Source: Gammaproteobacteria bacterium
GTDB lineage: Bacteria; Pseudomonadota; Gammaproteobacteria; Legionellales; Legionellaceae
Direction of reading: 5' to 3'
Assembly: GCA_024742995.1 (NCBI GenBank)
Contig: JANSXK010000010.1
Coordinates: 1-64,000 of the forward strand
DNA: 64,000 nucleotides
Position numbers and translations under genes: made by a program. Below, one piece after another: positions 56,404-64,000 of the stretch. Each line of letters opens with the position of its first letter. Position 1 is the first letter of the stretch. The notes below the pieces were generated by a model. The model saw nothing but the letters and a program-made list of their open reading frames with translations, was not told where the DNA came from and ran no database searches.

Positions 56404-58077
56404 TCATGTTGAAATGTCTTCAATTGTAATGGAATTTTTATCTAAATCAGCTGAAAAAGTGGTTTGAATCTGTTGAAACACAGGATCCTCTTCTAAGGCG
56501 CGAATGTGGGCTTCTTGTGCCTTACTGTCAGCCATTTTTTTTTTGGCTGCCGGAGAGTGGGTCACGACTTCATGATACTCGAAATTTAGTTGGATCGGCT
56601 CTTGATAGTACTGTGTCAAACAATCTTGGATGCGCGTGATCACCGGTGTTGTAAAAATGGACTGGTGTGCTTTTTCCACCTTTAAGATCACTTCACCGTC
56701 ACGTTTTTCAAGCAACTGTGTTTGTTTGATGGCGGTCAAAGCCAGGCCGTTCAGAGATGATTGTGTAATGATATCCTCCCAGGAGAGGGCCGACGGTTCC
56801 GTCTTGATGTCTGGTGCGGAGGTTATGGCTTCAGTCTTGACTTCGGCTTGTGGTGCCAGTGGTTCGGTTTTGGATTCTGGCGCAGTGTCTAATATGTCAT
56901 CGGGGATAGTCACGGCTTCGGTGACAGGAGTTTCACTACGGGTGATTTTTTCTGTAGGGGGTGCTTGATAGGCCAATTTAGGTGTGATGCCTGTAGCCGC
57001 TGGCTGGAATGTGAACATGCGTAGCATGATCATTTCAAACCCAATACTCAACGTAGGTGCGTAAGGCAAATCTTGGACCCCTTTGAGGCCAATTTGATAA
57101 AATAATTGGGTGTCTTCAGCGGATAATTGCTGGGCCAAGTCTGCAATGTCAGGATCAGTTTCAATCTCGTTGGGTACGGAGGGCAGCGCGTGGACAACCG
57201 CGATACGGTGTAAATAGCCTAATAATTCATCGAGCACATAGCGATATTGTCCGCCTGTACGTGCAATGTCGCGACTGAGCGTCATCAGTTGTTGCGGATC
57301 GTGATCGCAGAGTGCGTGTAATAATTGTAATGCAACATTTTCTGCGGTATGACCAAGCAATGCACTGACATCGGTTACCGTGAGATCACCATTTCGACCC
57401 GCCAATGCTTGATCGAGCAAACTCAAGGCATCTCGCATGCTGCCACGCGCTGCTTTGGCAATGAGGGTCAATGCTTGGGGTTCGGATGCAATATTTTCAT
57501 CGTTGAGAATGGTTTGTAAATGTGTTGCAATGATGGGATCAGACACATGATTTAAATGAAACTGTAGGCAGCGTGATAAAATTGTTATGGGTAGTTTTTG
57601 CGCATCTGTGGTTGCTAGGAGAAATTTGACGTGCGCAGGTGGTTCTTCCAAGGTTTTTAATAAAGCGTTAAAACTGTGCTGTGACAGCATATGAACTTCG
57701 TCAATCAGGTAAATTTTAAAGCGACCGGTTGAAGGCGCGTATTGCACATTGTCTAATAGCTCGCGTGTGTCTTCGACCCGGGTCTTAGAAGCCGCATCAA
57801 TTTCAATCAAATCGATGAATCGACCTTGTTCGATGGCTTGACAGGTGTCGCAGGTAAGGCAGGGGTTTTCTGAGACACCTTGTTCGCAGTTCAATGCTTT
57901 GGCTAAGATTCGAGCTACGGAGGTTTTACCTACACCGCGGGTACCAGTAAATAAGTAAGCGTGATGTACACGACCTTGCTTTAACGATTGGCTGAGCGCG
58001 CGCGTGAGGTGCGTTTGTCCGAGTAATTCTGTAAATGTTCGGGGTCGCCATTTGCGTGCGAGTGCGATATAAGTCAT
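56404..58077 (-). CDS. dnaX: DNA polymerase III subunits gamma/tau
   Basis: 557 residues from the ATG at 58077 (MTYIALARKWRPRTFTELLG). Clamp-loader ATPase: Walker A GTRGVGKTSVARILAKALNC (~45-64), zinc cysteines CEQGVSENPCLTCDTCQ (~64-80), Walker B DEVHMLS (~126), sensor SRC. Domain III follows to ~370, a Pro/Thr/Glu-rich linker 380-440, then a C-terminal domain expected to bind the polymerase alpha subunit. A run of ten A in the coding strand at 56544-56535 (codons 512-514, KKK) could cause slippage and end the protein about 43 residues early. Follows ffs. Confidence 0.95.
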   Translation of the reverse strand: MTYIALARKWRPRTFTELLGQTHLTRALSQSLKQGRVHHAYLFTGTRGVGKTSVARILAKALNCEQGVSENPCLTCDTCQAIEQGRFIDLIEIDAASKTRVEDTRELLDNVQYAPSTGRFKIYLIDEVHMLSQHSFNALLKTLEEPPAHVKFLLATTDAQKLPITILSRCLQFHLNHVSDPIIATHLQTILNDENIASEPQALTLIAKAARGSMRDALSLLDQALAGRNGDLTVTDVSALLGHTAENVALQLLHALCDHDPQQLMTLSRDIARTGGQYRYVLDELLGYLHRIAVVHALPSVPNEIETDPDIADLAQQLSAEDTQLFYQIGLKGVQDLPYAPTLSIGFEMIMLRMFTFQPAATGITPKLAYQAPPTEKITRSETPVTEAVTIPDDILDTAPESKTEPLAPQAEVKTEAITSAPDIKTEPSALSWEDIITQSSLNGLALTAIKQTQLLEKRDGEVILKVEKAHQSIFTTPVITRIQDCLTQYYQEPIQLNFEYHEVVTHSPAAKKKMADSKAQEAHIRALEEDPVFQQIQTTFSADLDKNSITIEDIST

Positions 58078-58107
58078 ACAGGGCTTCGTATTGGGCGGCA
58101 GCGCTAT

Positions 58108-58208
58108 GAGCCACACCTCTGCGCGCGAAATAAGTGCTACCGCTGCTCCCTTCCAGGTCTGACGGGGTTCACACGACTATCGCCGCGAGGGGACCCAATA
58201 GAGCCACC
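58108..58208 (-). ncRNA. ffs: Signal recognition particle 4.5S RNA
   Basis: On the minus strand the conserved apical domain GTCAGACCTGGAAGGGAGCA (near 58175-58145), the SRP RNA signature with the GGAA tetraloop and symmetric loop, is flanked by pairing arms CCTCGCG and CGCG-x-x-GAGG. Ends are estimated from the complementarity of GGTGGCTC and GAGGTGTGGCTC. It pairs with the Ffh protein to target membrane proteins. Position just upstream of dnaX is conserved in gammaproteobacteria. Confidence 0.9.
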
Positions 58209-58242
58209 ATCGTGAAAGGACAAGGCTAACAGATTTCAGGGG

Positions 58243-58854
58243 TCACTGCAATTGCTGTTGTACAGTTATCCAATCTTGATAGGCCTTTTTTTTGTCTTCT
58301 GGACGACGTAAGAGGTATGCGGGGTGGTAGGTCACAATGACTTTAATCCCTTGGTGTTGATGGATGCGAGTTCGCATGGCCGTCAACGACTGCATGGTAT
58401 TCGATAAGTATTGCCCGGCAAATTTGCCCAAAGCCAAGAGAATGGTTGGATTCACCGTCGCAATTTGCTGTGCCAAATAGTCGCTGCACGCAGTGATTTC
58501 TTCGCTTTTCGGGTCACGATTATTGGGGGGGCGGCACTTCAAAACATTGGCGATATAGATCTGATCACTGTTGAGACCAATACTCGCGACCATTTTATCA
58601 AGTAGCGCGCCTGCCGCACCGACGAAGGGTTGGCCTTTTTGATCCTCATGAAATCCTGGTGCTTCACCAATGATCATGAGTTTTGCTTGTGGATTACCTC
58701 GTGCAAACACAGTTTGCGTACGTGACTGGTGTAAAGGACAGCGTGTACAGCCTGCGACTGTCTTGGATAATTGTGTCAGAGAAGGTTGGGTAGCGCGAGG
58801 TTCGCGCAAAACCCAAGGTGTGATCCCCATCTGATCGAGATAATAATGTCGCAT
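58243..58854 (-). CDS. Family 4 uracil-DNA glycosylase
   Basis: 203 residues. Fe-S cluster cysteines Cys36 and Cys39 (CTRCPLH) with Cys107 and Cys123 (VLKCRPPNNRDP and TACSDYL); active-site motif GEAPGFHEDQKGQPFVG (~63-79) and HPAYLLR near the end. It removes uracil from DNA. The short N-terminal stretch (MRHYYLDQMG) is the kind seen in UdgA-like proteins next to rimI/tsaB. Ends about 35 bases before the ffs RNA on the same strand. Confidence 0.9.
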   Translation of the reverse strand: MRHYYLDQMGITPWVLREPRATQPSLTQLSKTVAGCTRCPLHQSRTQTVFARGNPQAKLMIIGEAPGFHEDQKGQPFVGAAGALLDKMVASIGLNSDQIYIANVLKCRPPNNRDPKSEEITACSDYLAQQIATVNPTILLALGKFAGQYLSNTMQSLTAMRTRIHQHQGIKVIVTYHPAYLLRRPEDKKKAYQDWITVQQQLQ

Positions 58855-58946
58855 CTTATTTGGCCATCTTCGAAAAATATCAGAAAATTTTCTATCACTT
58901 GACCCTAAGAATGCAAGCTATTTTTTGCCTACCAAAAAATTAATGT

Positions 58947-58975
58947 TTGATAAACGTGTGAGTTCTGCGTATAAT
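58947..58975 (+). promoter_or_regulatory. Promoter of the initiator tRNA gene
   Basis: TTGATA (58947-58952), a 17-base spacer, TATAAT (58970-58975); start point about 7 bases before the tRNA. Confidence 0.75.
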
Positions 58976-58988
58976 CGGCTTCAGTTGA

Positions 58989-59065
<77 letters not shown>

Positions 59066-59073
59066 CTATTATT

Positions 59074-59096
59074 AAACCCCATTTATGGGGTTTTTT
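59074..59096 (+). terminator. Rho-independent terminator after tRNA-fMet
   Basis: AAACCCCAT (59074-59082) pairs with ATGGGGTTT (59085-59093), then further T. A short-loop GC-core hairpin followed by six T in total. It would end or attenuate tRNA transcription before rimP. Confidence 0.85.
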
Positions 59097-59121
59097 ATTA
59101 TCGAATGTTTTTGGTTGCGTT

Positions 59122-59574
59122 ATGGTTGAAATGAAGATTGAAACATTGATTCGGCCCAGTATTGAATCCATGGGCTACGAATTTTGGGGGTGTCAATATA
59201 TTCCTCAAGGGGCGTACTCGTTGCTGCGAATTTATATTGATCAAAGCCAGGGCATTGGGATCGAAGACTGTGAGAAGGTGAGTCGTCAAGTCAGTGCTTT
59301 ATTGGATGTTGAAGATCCTATTTCAGGGCATTATGGTTTGGAAGTGTCTTCACCCGGTATTCCGAGACCACTGTTTTATAGCGAACAGTACCAACGCTAT
59401 ATCGGAGAGACGGTTGAGATTAAATTGACGCAGCCCATTGCGAAACAACGAAAATTTACGGGTACGATTGTTACTGCAGATGAACATGAATTAGTTCTTG
59501 ATCTTGGAGAAGGGTTGGGACAACAGAATTTTTCTTTTACTACAATTGCGAAAGCACTTTTGACATCTAAGTGA
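59122..59574 (+). CDS. rimP: Ribosome maturation factor RimP
   Basis: 150 residues. Conserved RPSIESMGYEFWGCQY (~10-25), LLRIYIDQSQGIGIEDCEKVSRQVSALLDVEDPI and GLEVSSPGIPRPLF. Aids early 30S assembly. ATG at 59122; a second ATG at 59131 is possible, and neither has a strong ribosome binding site. Followed directly by nusA. Confidence 0.94.
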   Translation: MVEMKIETLIRPSIESMGYEFWGCQYIPQGAYSLLRIYIDQSQGIGIEDCEKVSRQVSALLDVEDPISGHYGLEVSSPGIPRPLFYSEQYQRYIGETVEIKLTQPIAKQRKFTGTIVTADEHELVLDLGEGLGQQNFSFTTIAKALLTSK

Positions 59575-59582
59575 GGCGAATG

Positions 59583-61082
59583 ATGAGCAAAGAATTGCTA
59601 TTGGTTGCTGAGGCGTTATCTAACGAGAAAGGCGTGAGCAAAGAGGTTGTTTTGAGCGCGATTCAGGCGGCGCTTGAATCAGCAACTCGAAAATTGGCTG
59701 GCCAAGAATACGGCATCGAGGTGACGCTTGATCCACGTTTGGGTGATTACACAACCATCCGTTATTGGGACGTGGTAGCAGATGATGAGCTTGAATTCCC
59801 TGATCGTGAATTAACCGAAGCTCAGGCCCAAGAAAAACAACCTGGGTGCGTCGTAGGTGATCGAATCAAAGAAGACATGCCATCAATTGAATTTGGGCGG
59901 ATCGCCGCACAAACGGCGCGGCATGTGATTTTCCAGAAAATCCGTGAAGCCGAACGTAATATGATGGTAGAGATGTTCCAATCAAAAATTGGTCAATTGG
60001 TATACGGTACTGTAAAAAAAGTGACACGAGATAATATTATTGTTGATTTGGGTGGCAAAGCGGAAGCGTTCATGTCACGAAATGAAATGTTGCCTCAAGA
60101 AATGTTTCGTACCAATGATCGTGTGCGTGCTTATTTGTATGATATTGTTGATCATGCGCGTGGCCCACAATTACTCATTAGCCGTATTCGTAATGAAATG
60201 CTGGTTGCATTATTTCGCCTTGAAGTGCCAGAAGTGGGTGAAAATATTATTGAAGTCAAAGCAGCAGCGCGTGAACCAGGCAACCGTGCTAAAATCGCGG
60301 TTAAAACCAATGATGGCCGTATTGACCCTGTGGGTGCTTGCGTGGGTATGCGTGGTGCGCGGGTACAAGCAGTGTCTAGTGAATTAGGCGGTGAGCGCGT
60401 AGACATTGTGCTTTGGGATGATAATCCTGCACAATTGGTGATTAATGCTATGGCGCCTGCTGAAATTTCGTCAATCGTTGTCGATGAAGACTCGCGGGTG
60501 ATGGATTTAGCGGTGCACCAAGATTTATTGTCACAAGCCATTGGTCGTAATGGCCAAAACGTACGTTTGGCCAGTCAATTGACTGGGTGGACATTGAATG
60601 TGATGACAATTGAAGCATTTGAAGAAAAAACCCAAGAAGAATCAACCAAAACGATTCGTTTGTTTGTGGATTCTTTGGGTATTGATGAAGAAATCGCCGG
60701 TTTACTATTAGCAAATGGATTTTCTTCTTTAGAAGAAATTGCCTATGTGCCTACAGAAGAATTGTTGGCGGTGGAAGAATTTGATGAAGACATTGTGGAA
60801 GAATTACGCGGTAGAGCGAATGATATTCTGTTGACCCAAGCATTGACCTCGACAGATGGTCAAAATCAGGGAACACTGGATTTGATTACGATGCAAGGGA
60901 TGTCACCAGAATTGGTTGAGCAATTAAAAACCATCGGCGTGACTAATTTGGATGAATTAGCGGAGCAATCTGTCGATGAATTGTTGGCATTGCCGTTTAT
61001 GACGGAAGAACAAGCTGGCAAATTGATTATGAAGGCTCGTGAAAAGTGGTTTGCTGAGGGCGAAGCAGCACCGGATGCTTAA
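59583..61082 (+). CDS. nusA: Transcription termination/antitermination factor NusA
   Basis: 499 residues from the ATG at 59583 (GAGG six bases upstream; another ATG at 59580). N-terminal RNA-polymerase-binding domain (MSKELLLVAEALSNEKGV), S1 domain (~135-200, GQLVYGTVKKVTRDNIIVDL), two KH domains (~200-345, including GACVGMRGARVQAVSSELGG and SQAIGRNGQNVRLASQ) and two C-terminal acidic repeats (~365-495), the E. coli-like arrangement. Acts on pausing, termination and antitermination. Confidence 0.96.
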   Translation: MSKELLLVAEALSNEKGVSKEVVLSAIQAALESATRKLAGQEYGIEVTLDPRLGDYTTIRYWDVVADDELEFPDRELTEAQAQEKQPGCVVGDRIKEDMPSIEFGRIAAQTARHVIFQKIREAERNMMVEMFQSKIGQLVYGTVKKVTRDNIIVDLGGKAEAFMSRNEMLPQEMFRTNDRVRAYLYDIVDHARGPQLLISRIRNEMLVALFRLEVPEVGENIIEVKAAAREPGNRAKIAVKTNDGRIDPVGACVGMRGARVQAVSSELGGERVDIVLWDDNPAQLVINAMAPAEISSIVVDEDSRVMDLAVHQDLLSQAIGRNGQNVRLASQLTGWTLNVMTIEAFEEKTQEESTKTIRLFVDSLGIDEEIAGLLLANGFSSLEEIAYVPTEELLAVEEFDEDIVEELRGRANDILLTQALTSTDGQNQGTLDLITMQGMSPELVEQLKTIGVTNLDELAEQSVDELLALPFMTEEQAGKLIMKAREKWFAEGEAAPDA

Positions 61083-61159
61083 TTGAGCGAGCGGCAGAAG
61101 TGAATTGTTGTGTTTTATGTAAGAAAATAGCTGTATTGAGCAGCAAAGGGGATTAAATT

Positions 61160-63658
61160 ATGGCGGATGTGACAGTGAAGCAATTGGCTCAAGTTGTCGG
61201 GATTCCGGTGGAACGTTTGTTAGGTCAATTGCAAGAAGCTGGATTGACGATTACTGATGAAAATTACGCAGTCAATGAACAAGAAAAAATGACATTACTC
61301 CATCATTTGAAAGGGATGACGGCTTCTGAACGCACAACACCTGAGCGGATTACCTTGCGTCGCAAATCAGTTTCGCAAGCATCGAGTACAGATGCGCAAC
61401 AAAGCAAAACTATCAATATTGAAGTGCGTAAAAAACGCGTGTTTATCAAGCGGCCTGTGGCTGAACCAGAACCAGAAGTTGAGGTGCCTGAGCCGGTCGA
61501 AGATGAGACATTGTCTGATGAATTGCCGATACAGGAAGCGGCAGTTGCTGAGGCTGTAGATAATGAGGTAGAGGCATCAGAAGAAGTTGTTGTATCAGAG
61601 CCAGTAGCTGAAGTTCCTGTAGAAAAACCAGCGCCAAAAGAAGAAACAAAATCAGATAAGAACTTTAAAAAGAAATCTGCGTCTCGTGATGAAGGTGATT
61701 CAGCGAAGTCTGATGCCAAACGTGGTGCATTGAAACAGAAAAACAAAGGCAGCAAACAGAATATTTTGAGTCGCGCCGTAGATGGCGAGAGTGCTTATCC
61801 AAAACGTCATAAGCATAAAAAACGTCGTTCAAACGATAAATCTGAAAAATATCGTGAAGCTGAAGAAGCATTAACGCATGGGTTTGAAATGCCTACAGCC
61901 CCTGTTGTGCACGCTGTTTCGGTTCCTGAAACCATTACTGTGGCAGAATTAGCGAAACGCATGTCAGTGAAAGCTGCTGAAGTAATCAAAGTCATGATTG
62001 GTCTTGGCGCAATGGCGACCATTAACCAGGTTATTGATCAAGAAACAGCCATTATCGTGGTTGAAGAAATGGGACATAAAGCACAAGCGCTTCAGGAAGA
62101 TATGCTAGAAACGAATTTGGACGACGTGGTATCGAAGGGGGGTGACGAACATCCTCGCGCACCTGTCGTGACTATTATGGGGCATGTGGATCATGGTAAA
62201 ACCTCATTGTTGGATTATATGCGTCGTACCAAAGTGGCCGCCGGGGAAGCTGGGGGTATTACGCAGCATATTGGTGCTTACCATGTGAGCACGTCTAAGG
62301 GCGATATTACTTTCTTAGATACACCTGGTCATGCGGCATTTACAGCCATGAGAGCCCGTGGTGCGCAGGCAACTGATATTGTCATTTTGATTGTGGCGGT
62401 GGACGATGGGGTGAAACCACAAACCCTTGAAGCAATCCAACATGCCAAAGCAGCCAATGTACCCATCGTGGTGGCGATTAACAAAATGGATAAACCGGGC
62501 GCTGATCCTGAACGTGTGATGACAGAATTGTCGAATCACGAAGTCATCTCAGAAGCTTGGGGTGGCGATACTATGTTTGTGCCTATTTCAGCAAAATCGG
62601 GTTTGGGTATCGATCAACTATTGGACGCCATTTTGCTGCAATCCGAAGTATTAGAGTTGAAAGCGCCAACAGATGGTGCGGCCAAAGGTGTGGTGATTGA
62701 ATCACGATTAGATAAAGGTCGTGGTCCAGTTGCGACAGTCTTAGTGCAGAGTGGTACATTGCACAAAGGGGATGTTATTTTGGCAGGATTGCAATATGGG
62801 CGTGTGCGAGCCCTGATCAACGATGCTGGCAAATCAGTGGAGTGTGTTGGTCCCTCCATGCCGGTAGAAATTTTAGGTTTGTCTGCTATTCCGCATGCGG
62901 GTGATGAAGCAATTGTTGTTTCTGACGAAAAAAGAGCACGAGAAGTCGCTTTATTCCGTCAGGGTAAATTCCGTGATGTGAAACTAGCAAGACGTCAAAA
63001 AACCTCTATCGAAGGTATTTTTGAAAGTTTGGCAGAAAATGAAATCAAAGTATTAAACGTTGTTTTAAAAGCTGATATGCAGGGATCGATAGAAGCGATT
63101 ACGGATGCTTTGACGAAATTATCTAATGACGAAGTCAAAGTGGCGGTGATTGCCTCTGGTGTTGGTGGGATTACCGAGTCAGATGTGCATTTGGCTCTGG
63201 CGTCGAACGCATTGTTGATTGGTTTTAATGTGAGAGCAGATGCTACTGCCAGACGTTTATCTGAAGTGGAATCAATGGCGATTCATTATTACGGTGTGAT
63301 TTATGACATCGTGGATCAAGTCAAAGGTGCCTTATCAGGTATGCTGGCACCGCAATTTAAAGAAGAAATTGTGGGTATTGCGGAAGTACGTGATGTGTTC
63401 CGATCACCGAAACTGGGCGCAATTGCGGGATGTATGGTCTTAGAAGGTATGATCAAACGCAATAACCCTATTCGTGTTTTGCGTGACAATGTGGTGATTT
63501 ATGAAGGCACATTGGAATCGTTACGACGCTTTAAGGATGACGCAGCTGAAGTTCGCCAAGGTTTGGAATGTGGTATCGGTGTTAAAAATTATAACGATAT
63601 TAAAACCGGTGATTTGATTGAAGTCTTTGAAACTATCGAGCTGAAGCGTGAAATCTAA
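61160..63658 (+). CDS. infB: Translation initiation factor IF-2
   Basis: 832 residues. Two IF2_N domains: one at the start ([20 protein letters not shown]) and one at ~255 ([20 protein letters not shown]), with a long charged linker between (Glu/Val-rich then Lys-rich ~95-230). GTPase with G1 [10 protein letters not shown] (~341), G3 DTPGHAAF, G4 NKMD and G5 SAKSG, then domains II-IV and the C-terminal domain that binds fMet-tRNA. SD AAGGGGA 10 bases upstream. The linker shows lower conservation than the rest. Confidence 0.96.
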   Translation: MADVTVKQLAQVVGIPVERLLGQLQEAGLTITDENYAVNEQEKMTLLHHLKGMTASERTTPERITLRRKSVSQASSTDAQQSKTINIEVRKKRVFIKRPVAEPEPEVEVPEPVEDETLSDELPIQEAAVAEAVDNEVEASEEVVVSEPVAEVPVEKPAPKEETKSDKNFKKKSASRDEGDSAKSDAKRGALKQKNKGSKQNILSRAVDGESAYPKRHKHKKRRSNDKSEKYREAEEALTHGFEMPTAPVVHAVSVPETITVAELAKRMSVKAAEVIKVMIGLGAMATINQVIDQETAIIVVEEMGHKAQALQEDMLETNLDDVVSKGGDEHPRAPVVTIMGHVDHGKTSLLDYMRRTKVAAGEAGGITQHIGAYHVSTSKGDITFLDTPGHAAFTAMRARGAQATDIVILIVAVDDGVKPQTLEAIQHAKAANVPIVVAINKMDKPGADPERVMTELSNHEVISEAWGGDTMFVPISAKSGLGIDQLLDAILLQSEVLELKAPTDGAAKGVVIESRLDKGRGPVATVLVQSGTLHKGDVILAGLQYGRVRALINDAGKSVECVGPSMPVEILGLSAIPHAGDEAIVVSDEKRAREVALFRQGKFRDVKLARRQKTSIEGIFESLAENEIKVLNVVLKADMQGSIEAITDALTKLSNDEVKVAVIASGVGGITESDVHLALASNALLIGFNVRADATARRLSEVESMAIHYYGVIYDIVDQVKGALSGMLAPQFKEEIVGIAEVRDVFRSPKLGAIAGCMVLEGMIKRNNPIRVLRDNVVIYEGTLESLRRFKDDAAEVRQGLECGIGVKNYNDIKTGDLIEVFETIELKREI

Positions 63659-64000
63659 TTTCAAGCGAACTGATCGCATTGCGCAGTTAATGCAACGACA
63701 ATTGGCGGTATTGATTCCAAGTGAAATCAGGGATCCCCGCTTGCCTGGATTGATCACTGTTTCTGCTGCAGAAGTGTCTAAGGATTTAGGGCACGCCAAA
63801 ATTTACTTTACTATTTTTAATGGTAATCCTGCCGAAGCAGAAACGATCTTGAATGCGGCTGCCAGTCATCTACGCTCGGTTTTAGCGAAAAGTTTAACGC
63901 TGCGAACAGTGCCGCAATTGCATTTTATTCATGATAAATCGATTGAACATGGATCGCGTCTCAGTCGACTCATTGACCAAGTGAATCAACCTGGCGATGA
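63648..64000 (+). CDS. rbfA: Ribosome-binding factor A (3' end beyond the window)
   Basis: Open frame from a GTG at 63648 overlapping the infB end by 11 bases; no stop before the edge. At least 117 residues: [20 protein letters not shown], then [29 protein letters not shown] and [19 protein letters not shown], the KH-like RbfA fold with the conserved IRDPR and HGSRL. Needed for late 16S processing and cold adaptation. Confidence 0.93.
   Translation, partial: MKSNFKRTDRIAQLMQRQLAVLIPSEIRDPRLPGLITVSAAEVSKDLGHAKIYFTIFNGNPAEAETILNAAASHLRSVLAKSLTLRTVPQLHFIHDKSIEHGSRLSRLIDQVNQPGD

Noticed and set aside
60152..60541. Minus-strand frame opposite nusA
   Set aside because: A shadow of the conserved KH-domain coding region; low-complexity Ser/Thr-rich translation.

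Overview
The window is chromosomal DNA from a gammaproteobacterium, most likely a member of the Legionellales (Legionella, Coxiella, Berkiella or Aquicella type). This rests on the gene order of the conserved clusters (rpmH-rnpA-yidD-yidC-mnmE, mnmG-rsmG-parA-parB, rpsP-rimM-trmD-rplS beside ffh, ffs-dnaX-ybaB-recR, tRNA-fMet-rimP-nusA-infB-rbfA). It also rests on lineage-typical accessory genes: an Lpg1974-type outer membrane protein, an LbtU-type outer membrane protein, an ecto-NTPDase, ankyrin and ARM/TPR proteins, and very large repeat proteins. The assignment to order is an inference; no 16S rRNA gene or Dot/Icm gene is present.

Layout. 1-7.8 kb is an AT-rich accessory region. The right end of an IS3-family insertion sequence has run into the 3' end of an ARM/TPR-repeat gene. 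It is followed by a GNAT acetyltransferase, small membrane and secreted proteins, an FAD monooxygenase, an ankyrin protein and an NAD(P)HX epimerase. 8.0-11.7 kb is the tightly overlapped rpmH-rnpA-yidD-yidC-mnmE operon. 11.8-19.0 kb holds two related membrane proteins of unknown function flanking an astacin protease, rsmI and lpoA. 19.2-25.5 kb is mnmG-rsmG-parA-parB running into yraN-diaA and two BON-domain lipoproteins. 25.6-31.5 kb holds a TauE/SafE permease, an antioxidant trio (Fe-SOD, CGFS glutaredoxin, 2-Cys peroxiredoxin), the NTPDase, RNase T and pyrC. 31.6-35.5 kb has two outer membrane proteins and dcd. 35.5-41.7 kb carries ihfB, a DOT1-like methyltransferase, a cystathionine beta-synthase-like enzyme, polA and lpxD. 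41.9-46.5 kb has two more small secreted paralogues and an operon of an NCS2 purine permease, a tandem-GNAT protein and a beta-ketoacyl synthase. 46.6-51.4 kb is the ribosome-maturation/SRP region plus a CorC/HlyC-type transporter. 51.4-55.3 kb is one 1305-residue effector-like protein. 55.4-64 kb is recR-ybaB-dnaX-ffs, a family-4 uracil-DNA glycosylase, initiator tRNA, and rimP-nusA-infB with rbfA running off the window.

How it fits together. Most genes serve translation (rnpA, mnmE/mnmG, rsmG, rsmI, trmD, rimM, rimP, infB, rbfA, initiator tRNA), membrane insertion (ffh, 4.5S RNA, yidC, yidD), envelope building (lpoA, lpxD, BON lipoproteins) and DNA maintenance (polA, dnaX, recR, diaA, parAB). 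Between these housekeeping blocks sit eukaryotic-like or surface/secreted proteins that suggest a host-associated life.

The most interesting unexplained items are: a dispersed family of four small secreted Cys-containing proteins; the pair of related membrane proteins between mnmE and mnmG; the 1305-aa protein with three ~96-residue repeats; a DOT1-like methyltransferase next to ihfB; a dispersed palindromic repeat found directly behind two stop codons; a 58-bp palindromic MITE-like element; and an initiator tRNA with a U1-U72 mismatch.
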